A stretch of 64,000 nucleotides of DNA, taken from positions 806,001 through 870,000 of the forward strand of contig NZ_JAUSXY010000001.1 in NCBI RefSeq assembly GCF_030944625.1, given 5' to 3'. Every line of letters starts with the position of its first letter. Positions within the stretch are counted from its first letter, which is position 1. Shown in pieces: positions 33,991 to 43,194 of this stretch. Source of the DNA: Arthrobacter sp. SLBN-112 (GTDB lineage: Bacteria; Actinomycetota; Actinomycetes; Actinomycetales; Micrococcaceae). The translations under genes and the position numbers were made by a program. The notes under the pieces were generated by a model. It ran no database searches. It was not told the origin of the DNA and saw only the letters and a program-made list of their open reading frames with translations.

Positions 33991-36720
33991 ATGACATCTG
34001 CACTTGGACGCCTGCCCCGCCGCATCCACAAACTGGGGATGGCCGGGTTGGTGGCACCGCGGGGAACAGCAGCCCTAGAGGGTCCCCGGAAACGGGCCGT
34101 CACGCTCGGCGGCGTCAGGGTGGACCTGATGAGCCGTGAAAACGCCCTCGCAGCCATTAGGGAACGCGCCGCAGGCAACGCCGAAGTCCCCTTGGGAGTG
34201 CTGTCGGCGAACCTGGACCACGTTAACCACTTCGGGACGGGCAGCCGCTGGGAAGGAACGCTGGGAGTACCGTCGCTGGAGTGGCTGGCCCTCCTGGATG
34301 GGGCCCCGCTGGTGTCCAAGGCGGAGGAACTCACAGGCCAACGGTGGCCGCGCCTTGCGGGGAGTGACCTGATCGGGCAAATACTCGATGACGCCGCGGC
34401 ACAGGGGCGGTCCGTCGGTTTCCTGGGCGGCAGTCCGGAAGCGCAGCAGTTGGTTGCCGCCCGGCTTGAAGCAGAGCGCCCCAATTTGCGCGTGGCCGGG
34501 TGGTGGGCGCCCGCCCGCCCGATGCTCACTGATACCGCCGCCGTCGCGGAATTGTGTGCGGACATCCGGGCCGCGGGGGTGGACATCCTGGTGGTGTGCC
34601 TGGGTAAACCACGGCAGGAACTCTGGATCCGCGAGTACGGGGAGCTGACCGGGGCCAAGGTCCTCCTTGCGTTCGGGGCAGTCATCGATTTCCTGGCCGG
34701 CCACATCCGGCGCGCTCCGGTCCAGGTCAGCAACATGGGCCTGGAATGGGCCTGGCGGCTGGCCATGGAACCCAGGCGGCTTGCCAAACGGTACGTCGTG
34801 GAGGGGCCGGAGGCCTACCTGAAGCTTCGCCGGCACAGTTTAGATGGTGCGCCGCAGGCGACTTCGGGCGATGTCCCTGAAGCCGATTCCGGTTCCCTTC
34901 TCGGGACCCGCGCCGCAGCAGACGGCTTCACCTCCACCGACGAACACGCCGACGTTGCCGCGCTGGTGGTGACCTACAACAATGGTGCGGACGTGTGCGG
35001 GCTGCTGGAGAGCCTCCGGCTCCAGACCCGGGAGCAGTCCATCAAAGTGCTGGTTGCGGACAACTCGCCGAACCCGGAGACGCTTTCCTGCCTGCAGGAG
35101 TTTCCGGGCGTGGCCGCCTTCGCCACCGGGGGAAACCTCGGGTACGCGGGCGGCATCAATGCGGCCTGTTCGAAAGCGGGAAGTGCGGATGCCTACCTGG
35201 TCCTCAACCCGGACCTCAGGCTCTGCCCGGGAGCGGTCCTGGCTCTGCGGAAGTCCATGGAGAGCACCGGCGCGGGAGTGGTGGTGCCCTTGTTGCGTGA
35301 CGATGATGGAAGCGTCTACCCCTCGCTGCGCCGGGAGCCGAGCATCTCGCGCGCGCTGGGCGACGCCCTGCTGGGAAGCAGGTTCCGAGGACGTCCGGGG
35401 TGGCTGACGGAGATGGACTTCGACGCGGAAAGCTACGCCCACCCGCACAAAGTGGACTGGGCCACCGGGGCTGCGCTGCTGATCCGCTCCGACATCGCGG
35501 AGCAGGTTGGCGGTTGGGACGAGTCCTACTTCCTGTACTCGGAAGAGACGGACTACCTGCACCGCGTCCGGGAGCTCAAGGCCGCCGTCTGGTTCGAGCC
35601 CCTTGCAGCCATGGTCCACTCCCGTGGCGCGTCCGGGAGCTCGCCGTCCCTCGATGCGCTCATGGGGGCGAACCGGATCCGCTATGTCCGCAAATTCCAT
35701 CATGGCAGCTACGCAAGCACCTTCCGTGCCGCCGTCGTACTTTCTGCCCTGCTGCGCGCACCGCTGCCGGCCCACCGGGGAATCCTGGGACTGATCGCGA
35801 GGGAGTCCCGGTGGGCCGACCTGCCCCACGCCGTTGCCTATCCGGGCCGCCCGGAGCAGGAAGGGGATTTTCCCTCCGGCACGGTCATCATTCCGGCCCA
35901 CAATGAAGCCTCGGTCCTCGGACGGACGCTGGAAGCACTCAAGGGGCCCCTCGCCGGCGGGAACGTGGACGTAGTGGTTGCCTGTAACGGATGCACCGAC
36001 GGGACAGAGGCCGTGGCCGGTGCCGTTCCAGGCGTCCGGGTGGTCACCGTGGAAGAGGCGTCCAAGACCGCTGCCCTCAACGCCGGCGACCAAGCCGCCG
36101 GCCGGTGGCCGAGGCTGTACGTGGACGCCGACATCGAGGTACCGGCGGCAGCGCTGCGTGCCACATTGGAGGCACTTTCCGACGACGACGGGCCCTTGTG
36201 CGCCCGGCCCGCCTTCGCCTACGACACGGCGGGCGCCTCCTGGGCGGTCCGCGCCTACTACCGGGCACGAAACCGGCTTCCGCAGGCATCGGCGTCGATG
36301 TGGGGTGCAGGCGTCTACGGCCTGAGCCGCAAGGGCCATGAACGGCTGGGTGAATTCCCGCCCGTCACGGCCGACGACTGCTACATCGACCGGCTGTTCG
36401 ATGCCTCCGAAAAAGCAACGATCGCCTGTCCGCCGGTGACTGTCCATACACCGCGGACCGGGAGGGCACTGCTCTCCACCCTCAAGCGCGTGTATCGGGG
36501 GAATTCCGAACTCCGCGATGTTCCGGGTGCCCATGCGGGCAGGACGCTGGGGCAACTGGGGCATTCAATCAAGGGCCCCGGCTCCGCGATGGATGCCGCA
36601 GTGTATGCCGTCTTCGCCCTTGCGGGCCGTGCGGCCCGACGCCGAAAAAGCCCCGCCTGGGAGCGGGACGACAGCAGCCGCAATTATGAATTGCAGTCGT
36701 GGGGAGTGGGCTCGGGTTGA
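33991..36720 (+). CDS. Triple glycosyltransferase: GT26 (WecG/TagA/CpsF) + two GT2 domains
   Basis: 909 residues from ATG 33991 (GGAG Shine-Dalgarno, 5 nt). Residues ~30-280 are a WecG/TagA-type GT26 domain (PLVSKAEEL region, FLGGSPEAQ, and GKPRQELWIREYG). Residues ~310-610 are a GT2 rhamnosyltransferase-like domain (ALVVTYNNGADV, ADNSPNP, GGNLGYAGGINA, LNPDLRL, GWDESYFLYSEETDY). Residues ~625-890 are another GT2 domain (VIIPAHNEASVLGRT, ACNGCTDGT, YVDADIEVP, WGAGVYGLS). One polypeptide could add two or three successive sugars to a lipid-linked repeat unit. The rest of the locus (Wzy, Wzx, initiating transferase) fits this. Confidence 0.85.
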   Translation: MTSALGRLPRRIHKLGMAGLVAPRGTAALEGPRKRAVTLGGVRVDLMSRENALAAIRERAAGNAEVPLGVLSANLDHVNHFGTGSRWEGTLGVPSLEWLALLDGAPLVSKAEELTGQRWPRLAGSDLIGQILDDAAAQGRSVGFLGGSPEAQQLVAARLEAERPNLRVAGWWAPARPMLTDTAAVAELCADIRAAGVDILVVCLGKPRQELWIREYGELTGAKVLLAFGAVIDFLAGHIRRAPVQVSNMGLEWAWRLAMEPRRLAKRYVVEGPEAYLKLRRHSLDGAPQATSGDVPEADSGSLLGTRAAADGFTSTDEHADVAALVVTYNNGADVCGLLESLRLQTREQSIKVLVADNSPNPETLSCLQEFPGVAAFATGGNLGYAGGINAACSKAGSADAYLVLNPDLRLCPGAVLALRKSMESTGAGVVVPLLRDDDGSVYPSLRREPSISRALGDALLGSRFRGRPGWLTEMDFDAESYAHPHKVDWATGAALLIRSDIAEQVGGWDESYFLYSEETDYLHRVRELKAAVWFEPLAAMVHSRGASGSSPSLDALMGANRIRYVRKFHHGSYASTFRAAVVLSALLRAPLPAHRGILGLIARESRWADLPHAVAYPGRPEQEGDFPSGTVIIPAHNEASVLGRTLEALKGPLAGGNVDVVVACNGCTDGTEAVAGAVPGVRVVTVEEASKTAALNAGDQAAGRWPRLYVDADIEVPAAALRATLEALSDDDGPLCARPAFAYDTAGASWAVRAYYRARNRLPQASASMWGAGVYGLSRKGHERLGEFPPVTADDCYIDRLFDASEKATIACPPVTVHTPRTGRALLSTLKRVYRGNSELRDVPGAHAGRTLGQLGHSIKGPGSAMDAAVYAVFALAGRAARRRKSPAWERDDSSRNYELQSWGVGSG

Positions 36721-36843
36721 ATTCCCGGAATTACCCTGGCGAAATTTCATTCCCGCATTCCTCAATGGCCGCCTATTCCTTGATTCGGGTAGTGCAGGCA
36801 CCTGGCGCCCAAATGGCTATTAACGTCTCGAATTGGAGTTAAA

Positions 36844-39800
36844 GTGTTTGCAAAATCAAAGCCCGTTGAAGGCAGACTGCGTACGGCAGCAAGTTTTTCC
36901 GTACTGTTCCTCATCGCCGCGATGTTGTCTTTCAGTTCCACGCTTTCCCAGGCGCCGGCGGCCCACGCCGACGCCTGCACACCCCCCGTTGCCAGCGCCG
37001 TCGCCTGTGAGAACTCGCTGCCCGGCACGCCCTCCTCAGACTGGGAGGTTTCCGGATCCGGCGACGCGTCCATCCAGGGGTTCGGAACGGCGATGAGCGT
37101 CAACCTTGGCGAATCCATCAGCTTCAAGATCAAGACCACCGCCAGCGCCTATCACATCGACATTCTTCGGTTTGGCTATTACCAGGGAAACGGGGCCCGG
37201 AAGATCGCCGCCAGCATTCCCCTGACGGCAAAGCTGCCCCAGACCCAGCCCGCTTGCCTGACCCAGTCCGGAACGGGCCTGGTTGACTGTGGAAACTGGG
37301 GAGTGTCGGCGTCCTGGACAGTCCCGGCGTCCGCTGTCTCGGGCGTCTACTTCGCCCACCTGGTCCGGAACGATACGGGCGGGGACAGCATGATTCCCTT
37401 CGTGGTGCGCAATGACGCGAGCAAGAGCGGCATCGTGGTGCAGACGTCCGACACAACGTGGCAGGCCTACAACACCTACGGCGGCAACAGCCTCTACCAA
37501 TGCACGGTGGCGTGCCCCACCGGCAATCCGCAGGCCTACAAGTCAGCGTTCAAGGTGTCCTACAACCGGCCGTTCCTTTCCACGGGCGACCAAGGCCACA
37601 GCTGGCTGATGGACACCGAATACCCGATGATCCGCTTCCTGGAGGCGAACGGCTACGACGTCAGCTACATGAGCGGCCTGGACACGGCGACGCGCGGCAC
37701 CCTGCTGCTCAACCACAAGATGTTCATGTCCTCCGGACACGATGAGTACTGGAGCGGAACACAGCGAACCAACGTGGAGGCCGCCCGGAACGCAGGAGTC
37801 AACCTGGCCTTCTTCAGCGGCAACGAAGCGTTCTGGCGCACCCGCTGGGAGGCCTCGATCGATGGCAGCCAGACCTCCGGCCGCACACTGGTCTCATACA
37901 AGGACACCCACTACAACACGCCCGTAGACCCCGTTGAATGGACCGGTACCTGGCGCGACCCGCGCTTCGGCACCTCAACCGGTGGCGGGAACCCGGAGAA
38001 CTCGCTGACCGGCCAGTTCTTCCTGGTCAATTCCGGCTCCGCGGACATCAAGGTCCCCGCCCAGTACGCGGGGATGCGGCTGTGGCGCAACACTGCGGCC
38101 GCCAAACTGACGGGAACGCAGTCACTCACCCTCGGAAGCGGCCTGGACACGCTGGGTTACGAGTGGGACATCGACGCCGACAACGGTTTCCGGCCCGCCG
38201 GCGCGTTCAAATTGTCCGCCACCACCGTTTCCGTCCCCGAGGCGTTCACGGACTATGGCAGCAGCACTGCCGCGTCCAGCCAAACACACAACCTGATCAT
38301 GTACCGCGCTCCCAGCGGCGCGCTTGTCTTTGGCGCAGGCACAGTCCAATGGGCCTACGGCCTGGACAACTTCACCATTCCCACCAGCACGCCCGACAAG
38401 AACATGCAGCAGGCCACCGTCAACCTGTTCGCCGACATGGGTGTCCAGCCGACCACCCTGATGACGGGACTGGTGGCCGCGTCAAAGTCCACCGACACCA
38501 CCAGCCCCGTTTCGACCATCACATCGGGCCTGAACGGCCAGACCCTGGCCGACGGTTCCGGCGTCACCATCTCGGGAACGGCGTCCGACGCCGGCGGGGT
38601 GGTTGCCGGCGTCGAAGTATCCACCGACGGTGGAACCACATGGCACCCGGCAACCGGTACCACCAACTGGTCCTACACCTGGACAGTCCACGGCAGCCCG
38701 GCAGTGGCCGTGAAGACCCGTGCCACGGATGATTCAGGGAATATCGAGGTGCCGGGGTCCGGGGCGTCGGTCAACGTCTCGTGCCCGTGCTCCATCTTCG
38801 GGTCCAGCATGATCCCCGACACGCCGGATTCCGGTGACGGCGGAAGTGTGGAAGTCGGGATGAAGTTCACCGCCCAGACCGCTGGAACCGTCACCGGCGT
38901 CTCCTTCTACAAGTCAAGCCTCAACAAGGGAACGCACGTTGGCAGTTTGTGGACATCGGGTGGAACCCGGCTGGCCTCGGCAACGTTCACCGGCGAGACG
39001 GCAACAGGCTGGCAAACGGTCAACTTCGCCACACCCGTGGCCATCACGGCAAACACCACGTATGTGGTCTCCTACTTCGCTCCCCAGGGACACTATGCGC
39101 AGGCGGCCGGCTTCATGTATCCAAACCCGTCGCCCATGCCGGCCGGGCACTCGTCCCTGGACAGCGGCGTGCTGCACGGGCTGAGGAACACGCCCAGCTC
39201 GGGCAACGGCGTCTATACCTACGGGGCCAGCAGCGTATTCCCCCAGTCCTCGTACAACGCCGAGAACTACTGGGTGGACGTCAAGTTCGTTCCGTCGGCA
39301 TCAGTGCCGCCGGCAGTCTCTTCAACCGACCCTGCCAATGCCGCCACCAACGTGGCCATCACCAAAGCGCCGTCAGCCACCTTTAACCAGGCCGTCACGG
39401 CCGGCAGCATCACGTTTACGCTGAAGAATCCGGACAACACTGCAGTGGCAGGCAGCGCCGCCTACAGCTCAGGCACCGTCACTTTCACCCCCTCTGCCGC
39501 GCTGGCCTACAACACCACGTACACGGCGACCGTCAGCGGTGCAACCAATGCGGCCGGGCAAACAATGGCCAGTCCCTACAGCTGGACGTTCACCACCGGG
39601 GCACCGCCTCCCGCTCCGGCCGTCAGCAGCACATCGCCGGCAAACCAGGCCACCGGAGTGCCCATCTCCGCGACCCCGGCAGCGACCTTCAACCAGGCAG
39701 TGGTGCCCACCTCGGTGGTCTTCAGCGTGCTGGATCCGTCCCGGAACACGGTGCCGGGGACAACCAACTACAACTCCGCAACCAACACCTCCACCTTTGT

Positions 39801-41535
39801 GCCCGGCAGCCCGCTCGCGTACAACACCACGTACACGGCAACTGTCAGCGGTGCCACAAACAGTTCCGGCCAAGCGATGGCAAGCCCCTACACCTGGACG
39901 TTTACCACCGCAACCGCACCCGTTCCGCCCGCAGTGACGTCAACGCTGCCGGCAGACAAGGCGACGGCGATTGGCGTGAACACGGCACCAAGCGCCACGT
40001 TCAACCAGGTGGTCACCGCCAGCAGCATTACCTTCACCTTGCAGGCCGGAACTACAAATGTGACGGGTACCAGCAGCTACTCAGGTAACACCGTGACGTT
40101 CACGCCGGGCTCCGCCCTGTCCTACAACACCACGTACACGGCGACCGTCAGCGGGGCGACAAATGCGGCGGGCCAGGCAATGACCGCGCCCTACAGCTGG
40201 ACCTTCACCACAGTGGCCCAGCCCACGGCCAATTGCCCATGCAGCGTATTTGCCTCGAATGCACTGCCCGGAACGATTGACCAGCCGGACGGATCTTCGG
40301 TTGAACTCGGGATGAAATTCCGCTCGGACATTGCCGGAAACGTCACCGGTGTCCGGTTCTACAAGAGTTCCCAGAACACCGGGACGCATACCGGAAAGCT
40401 GTGGACAAGCGGAGGGCAGTTGCTGGCCAGCGTGACCTTTACCGGAGAGTCGGGGTCCGGCTGGCAGCAGGCAAACTTCTCCACACCGGTGGCCATCCAG
40501 GCCAACACGACCTACATCGTTTCGTACTACGCACCCAACGGTCACTACTCGGCAGACGGAGCGTTCTTTACGAAGAGCGTGGACAACTATCCGCTTCATG
40601 GCCTGGCCAGCGGGGTGGACGGACTCAACGGCGTGTACCGGTACGGCACGTCCGCGTTCCCTTCCAGCAGCTACAACAACGCCAACTACTGGGTTGATGT
40701 GGTGCTGAACGGGTCCTCGTCGGTCAGTGTTCCCACGGTGTCGTCCACCTCGCCGGCCGCCGGTGCCACCAACGTCGCCACCACCACCACGGTGAAGGCG
40801 ACGTACGACAGGGCAGTTGACCCAAGCACCGTGGTCTTCAACGTCAAGGACGCTGCCAACACCAACGTGCCGGGCACCCTCAGCTATGACACGTTGACCA
40901 ACACCTCGGTGTTCACCCCCGCCGCCGCGCTGGCCTACAGCACAACATTCACGGCCACGGTATCCGGAGCCACCGGAAGCAACGGACAGGCCATGGCATC
41001 GCCGTACACCTGGTCGTTCACGACAGCCCCGCAACCAACGGCCGGCTGCCCCTGCAGCGTCTTCGCACCCACCGCGGTTCCATCCACCGTCACCGCCCAG
41101 GACAACTCATCGGTGGAACTGGGCATGAAGTTCACCTCTGACACCAACGCCACCGTCACGGCGGTCCGTTTCTACAAGGGACCGCAGAACACGGGTACGC
41201 ACGTTGGCAAGCTCTGGACCTCAGGCGGCCAGCTGCTGGGATCGGTAACGTTCACCAACGAGGGCGCCTCGGGATGGCAGCGGGCAACGTTCGCGACGCC
41301 AATTCCGATCAGCGCCAATACGGTCTACGTGGTTTCGTACCTGGCGCCCAATGGGTATTACTCGGCGGACGGCGCATTCTTCGCCGGCAAGTCAGCGGAC
41401 AGTGGCATCCTCCACGGTTTGGCGGACGGTACCAGCGGTCCTAATGGCGTCTATGCCTACGGCGCAGGAGGGTTCCCCGGCAACACCTGGAACGCCACCA
41501 ACTACTGGGTGGATGTGGAAGTCACCACTCCCTAG
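36844..41535 (+). CDS. Very large secreted modular protein: DMFase-like domain, DUF4082 x3, Ig-like (Big_5) x4
   Basis: 1563 residues, GTG start (GGAG 6 nt upstream). Signal peptide, cleavage probably AHA-DA near residue 41. Residues ~55-545 resemble the large-subunit domain of N,N-dimethylformamidase (GHDEYWSG, FFSGNEAFWR, GYEWDIDADNGF). An Ig-like domain (~560-640) follows, then DUF4082 (~645-820), three SbsA/Big_5 Ig-like domains (~825-1125), DUF4082 (~1130-1285), a fourth Big_5 and a final DUF4082 (~1400-1563). I infer a cell-surface or matrix protein acting on or binding the polysaccharide. Three near-identical 33-bp segments mark the repeated Ig domains. Confidence 0.82.
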   Translation: MFAKSKPVEGRLRTAASFSVLFLIAAMLSFSSTLSQAPAAHADACTPPVASAVACENSLPGTPSSDWEVSGSGDASIQGFGTAMSVNLGESISFKIKTTASAYHIDILRFGYYQGNGARKIAASIPLTAKLPQTQPACLTQSGTGLVDCGNWGVSASWTVPASAVSGVYFAHLVRNDTGGDSMIPFVVRNDASKSGIVVQTSDTTWQAYNTYGGNSLYQCTVACPTGNPQAYKSAFKVSYNRPFLSTGDQGHSWLMDTEYPMIRFLEANGYDVSYMSGLDTATRGTLLLNHKMFMSSGHDEYWSGTQRTNVEAARNAGVNLAFFSGNEAFWRTRWEASIDGSQTSGRTLVSYKDTHYNTPVDPVEWTGTWRDPRFGTSTGGGNPENSLTGQFFLVNSGSADIKVPAQYAGMRLWRNTAAAKLTGTQSLTLGSGLDTLGYEWDIDADNGFRPAGAFKLSATTVSVPEAFTDYGSSTAASSQTHNLIMYRAPSGALVFGAGTVQWAYGLDNFTIPTSTPDKNMQQATVNLFADMGVQPTTLMTGLVAASKSTDTTSPVSTITSGLNGQTLADGSGVTISGTASDAGGVVAGVEVSTDGGTTWHPATGTTNWSYTWTVHGSPAVAVKTRATDDSGNIEVPGSGASVNVSCPCSIFGSSMIPDTPDSGDGGSVEVGMKFTAQTAGTVTGVSFYKSSLNKGTHVGSLWTSGGTRLASATFTGETATGWQTVNFATPVAITANTTYVVSYFAPQGHYAQAAGFMYPNPSPMPAGHSSLDSGVLHGLRNTPSSGNGVYTYGASSVFPQSSYNAENYWVDVKFVPSASVPPAVSSTDPANAATNVAITKAPSATFNQAVTAGSITFTLKNPDNTAVAGSAAYSSGTVTFTPSAALAYNTTYTATVSGATNAAGQTMASPYSWTFTTGAPPPAPAVSSTSPANQATGVPISATPAATFNQAVVPTSVVFSVLDPSRNTVPGTTNYNSATNTSTFVPGSPLAYNTTYTATVSGATNSSGQAMASPYTWTFTTATAPVPPAVTSTLPADKATAIGVNTAPSATFNQVVTASSITFTLQAGTTNVTGTSSYSGNTVTFTPGSALSYNTTYTATVSGATNAAGQAMTAPYSWTFTTVAQPTANCPCSVFASNALPGTIDQPDGSSVELGMKFRSDIAGNVTGVRFYKSSQNTGTHTGKLWTSGGQLLASVTFTGESGSGWQQANFSTPVAIQANTTYIVSYYAPNGHYSADGAFFTKSVDNYPLHGLASGVDGLNGVYRYGTSAFPSSSYNNANYWVDVVLNGSSSVSVPTVSSTSPAAGATNVATTTTVKATYDRAVDPSTVVFNVKDAANTNVPGTLSYDTLTNTSVFTPAAALAYSTTFTATVSGATGSNGQAMASPYTWSFTTAPQPTAGCPCSVFAPTAVPSTVTAQDNSSVELGMKFTSDTNATVTAVRFYKGPQNTGTHVGKLWTSGGQLLGSVTFTNEGASGWQRATFATPIPISANTVYVVSYLAPNGYYSADGAFFAGKSADSGILHGLADGTSGPNGVYAYGAGGFPGNTWNATNYWVDVEVTTP
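39508..40155 (+). repeat. Intragenic repeat: near-identical 33-bp segments of Ig-like domains
   Basis: Segments at 39508-39540, 39820-39852 and 40123-40155 differ at only a few bases and encode YNTTYTATVSG. Spacing is 312 and 303 bp. They belong to successive Big_5 domains and offer a substrate for recombination that changes domain number. Confidence 0.8.
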
Positions 41536-41569
41536 TGGGCGGGCAGGCATAGCAGGCAGGGCAGCTCAA

Positions 41570-41601
41570 GGGCCCGTGGCGCAATCCGGCGTCGCGGGCC
41601 C
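41570..41601. terminator. Bidirectional hairpin between convergent genes
   Basis: A 12-bp stem (41570-41581 with 41590-41601, two G-T wobbles) between the rightward DUF4082 protein gene and the leftward secreted hydrolase-like gene. No T-run; likely terminator for both. Confidence 0.55.
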
Positions 41602-41680
41602 ACCCCTGCCAGGGCTGCATGGAAAGTGTCCTGACGCCTGGCCTTCGGGGCCGTTTTCCACGAGGCCGGGGAGCGCGGCC

Positions 41681-43045
41681 TCAGCCAAGACCGCAGGTGT
41701 TTCCACCGTTGAGCCGGTAGATGTGCACCGCATTGGCGTCGCTGAAGGTATCCGTAAAGGTGTGGTTCGCCACCGGCACTGAACGGTTTTCGTCCAGTAC
41801 GTCTGCCTGGTTTGGTCCGCCGCAGCGTACAGAGAAGGTCACCGATTGGGGGCCGGGACGCGTAGACGCCGCCAGAACATAAAAGTGGCCCGCACTGGCT
41901 TTCACGGAGAAGTCGACGTCCTTGCTGCTTGCGGTTACCAGCCCTGTCACCGAACCCGTATTTAGCGCCGGAGCCAGTTTGGTGATGAGCTGGTTCACTG
42001 CGGCTACCGTAGGACGGATGGCGGTGCCGCATTCATCCCGCAGCACATGCTGGGACTGGCACTGGCCACCAAAATTGTGGTTGAAATAGACGATTCCCCG
42101 GGCGCCGTGGATGATGCTGCTCCACACCGCGGACCGAAGTTGGGCCGGACTGATGGTGAGTGAATCACTTTCGGAAAATGGGTGGCCCACCTCAACAAAC
42201 GCCCAGACCGGCTTGGAGCCTGCAGGCTGGACCAGGGACCGTACCCGGTCAACCGTCCAGCCGTAGTGGGCACCGGTGCGGCATTCAGCGTCGGTGAGGT
42301 CACGCCCGTCGGCGAAAACCGCCCCGCCTTCCACATGGCTGCAAATGTAGGGATCCGTGAACCAATAGTTATCCGCGGAGACGACGTCCTGGTAGCTGTT
42401 GACGAATTGGGCGGCCTGCGGATCTTTCAGTTGGAACGTAACGCCCTTGCCGTAATTGGAATAGAGCAACGCCTGGGACGGGAATAGTTTTACCAGCGCC
42501 TCCTGGACGGTATAACCACATTCGGAGCCGGCGGGAGCGCAGATGACACCTTCACCCTGGGACTTGCCGGTCCACGTCGCGTTCCCCCCGCCGGCCCACA
42601 TGTCCACTTCGTCGGAGACCACGAACCCGGAAGCACCGGGAACCACGGTGGAGGGGAGGGCATGAAGGCCGCTGCTTCGCACCAGTTCCACATTCGAGTC
42701 CTCGGTGAGTTGTACGTAGGTGTTCAGGCCGGCACCGCGGTCCGCTGCGATATCCGATTCCTGCAGGACGCTTTCAAACCAAACTCCGAGCGGAAAGAAG
42801 TTCTGGTCAGCCGGCAACGTTGGCGAGAACCTTCCGTAGAAGTCCGCGCCGCCGTCGACGCCGAGGACGCTGATTCCCTCAGGCAGCGGATCTTGAGCTA
42901 ATCCTGAGGACGCCGAGAAGGCGCTCGACGACATGCATGACGTTCCTAAAAGGCAAGTCAATAGAATTGCGGTTTTCTTGATGAATTTTGTGGAATTACG
43001 CATGCCCTGAGCGGTTATTGGAGGTGCTTCGAACAGGGTTTTCAT
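41681..43045 (-). CDS. Secreted glycoside-hydrolase-like TIM-barrel protein
   Basis: 454 residues from ATG 43045 (AGGA Shine-Dalgarno). A hydrophobic signal segment lies near residues 22-38 (KKTAILLTCLLGTSC). The Cys is not in a strict lipobox, so secretion or a lipoprotein are both possible. The mature part has barrel-like features: FPLGVWFESVLQESDIAADRGAGLNTYVQ, with acidic residues at strand ends (SDEVDMW, FVEVGHPF), and GIVYFNHNFGG. No exact GH family is recognised; an extracellular glycan hydrolase is inferred from fold-like features and position inside a polysaccharide locus. Confidence 0.6.
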   Translation of the reverse strand: MKTLFEAPPITAQGMRNSTKFIKKTAILLTCLLGTSCMSSSAFSASSGLAQDPLPEGISVLGVDGGADFYGRFSPTLPADQNFFPLGVWFESVLQESDIAADRGAGLNTYVQLTEDSNVELVRSSGLHALPSTVVPGASGFVVSDEVDMWAGGGNATWTGKSQGEGVICAPAGSECGYTVQEALVKLFPSQALLYSNYGKGVTFQLKDPQAAQFVNSYQDVVSADNYWFTDPYICSHVEGGAVFADGRDLTDAECRTGAHYGWTVDRVRSLVQPAGSKPVWAFVEVGHPFSESDSLTISPAQLRSAVWSSIIHGARGIVYFNHNFGGQCQSQHVLRDECGTAIRPTVAAVNQLITKLAPALNTGSVTGLVTASSKDVDFSVKASAGHFYVLAASTRPGPQSVTFSVRCGGPNQADVLDENRSVPVANHTFTDTFSDANAVHIYRLNGGNTCGLG

Positions 43046-43194
43046 GGTATTTCCTGTCGTAAAATCATGGGTCAAATGTCATACTGGATAAAAGGGAAAT
43101 ATGCGGCGACAAATAGTGATTTTGGAGCTACGCTATCACTCTCAACATTGCGTGTGTAAGGGTATTTCAACCCCGGCAGGAAGATTGGGGGGAT
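43046..43194. other. Divergent intergenic region (hydrolase-like gene / wzy)
   Basis: 149 bp between two divergent starts, more AT-rich than its surroundings. It must hold promoters for both the leftward secreted protein and the rightward wzy-wzz-GT genes. No clear operator was found. Confidence 0.4.

Noticed and set aside
36720..36732. Palindrome AATTCCCGGAATT after the triple glycosyltransferase gene
   Set aside because: Too short and without a T-run to call it a terminator; left unannotated.
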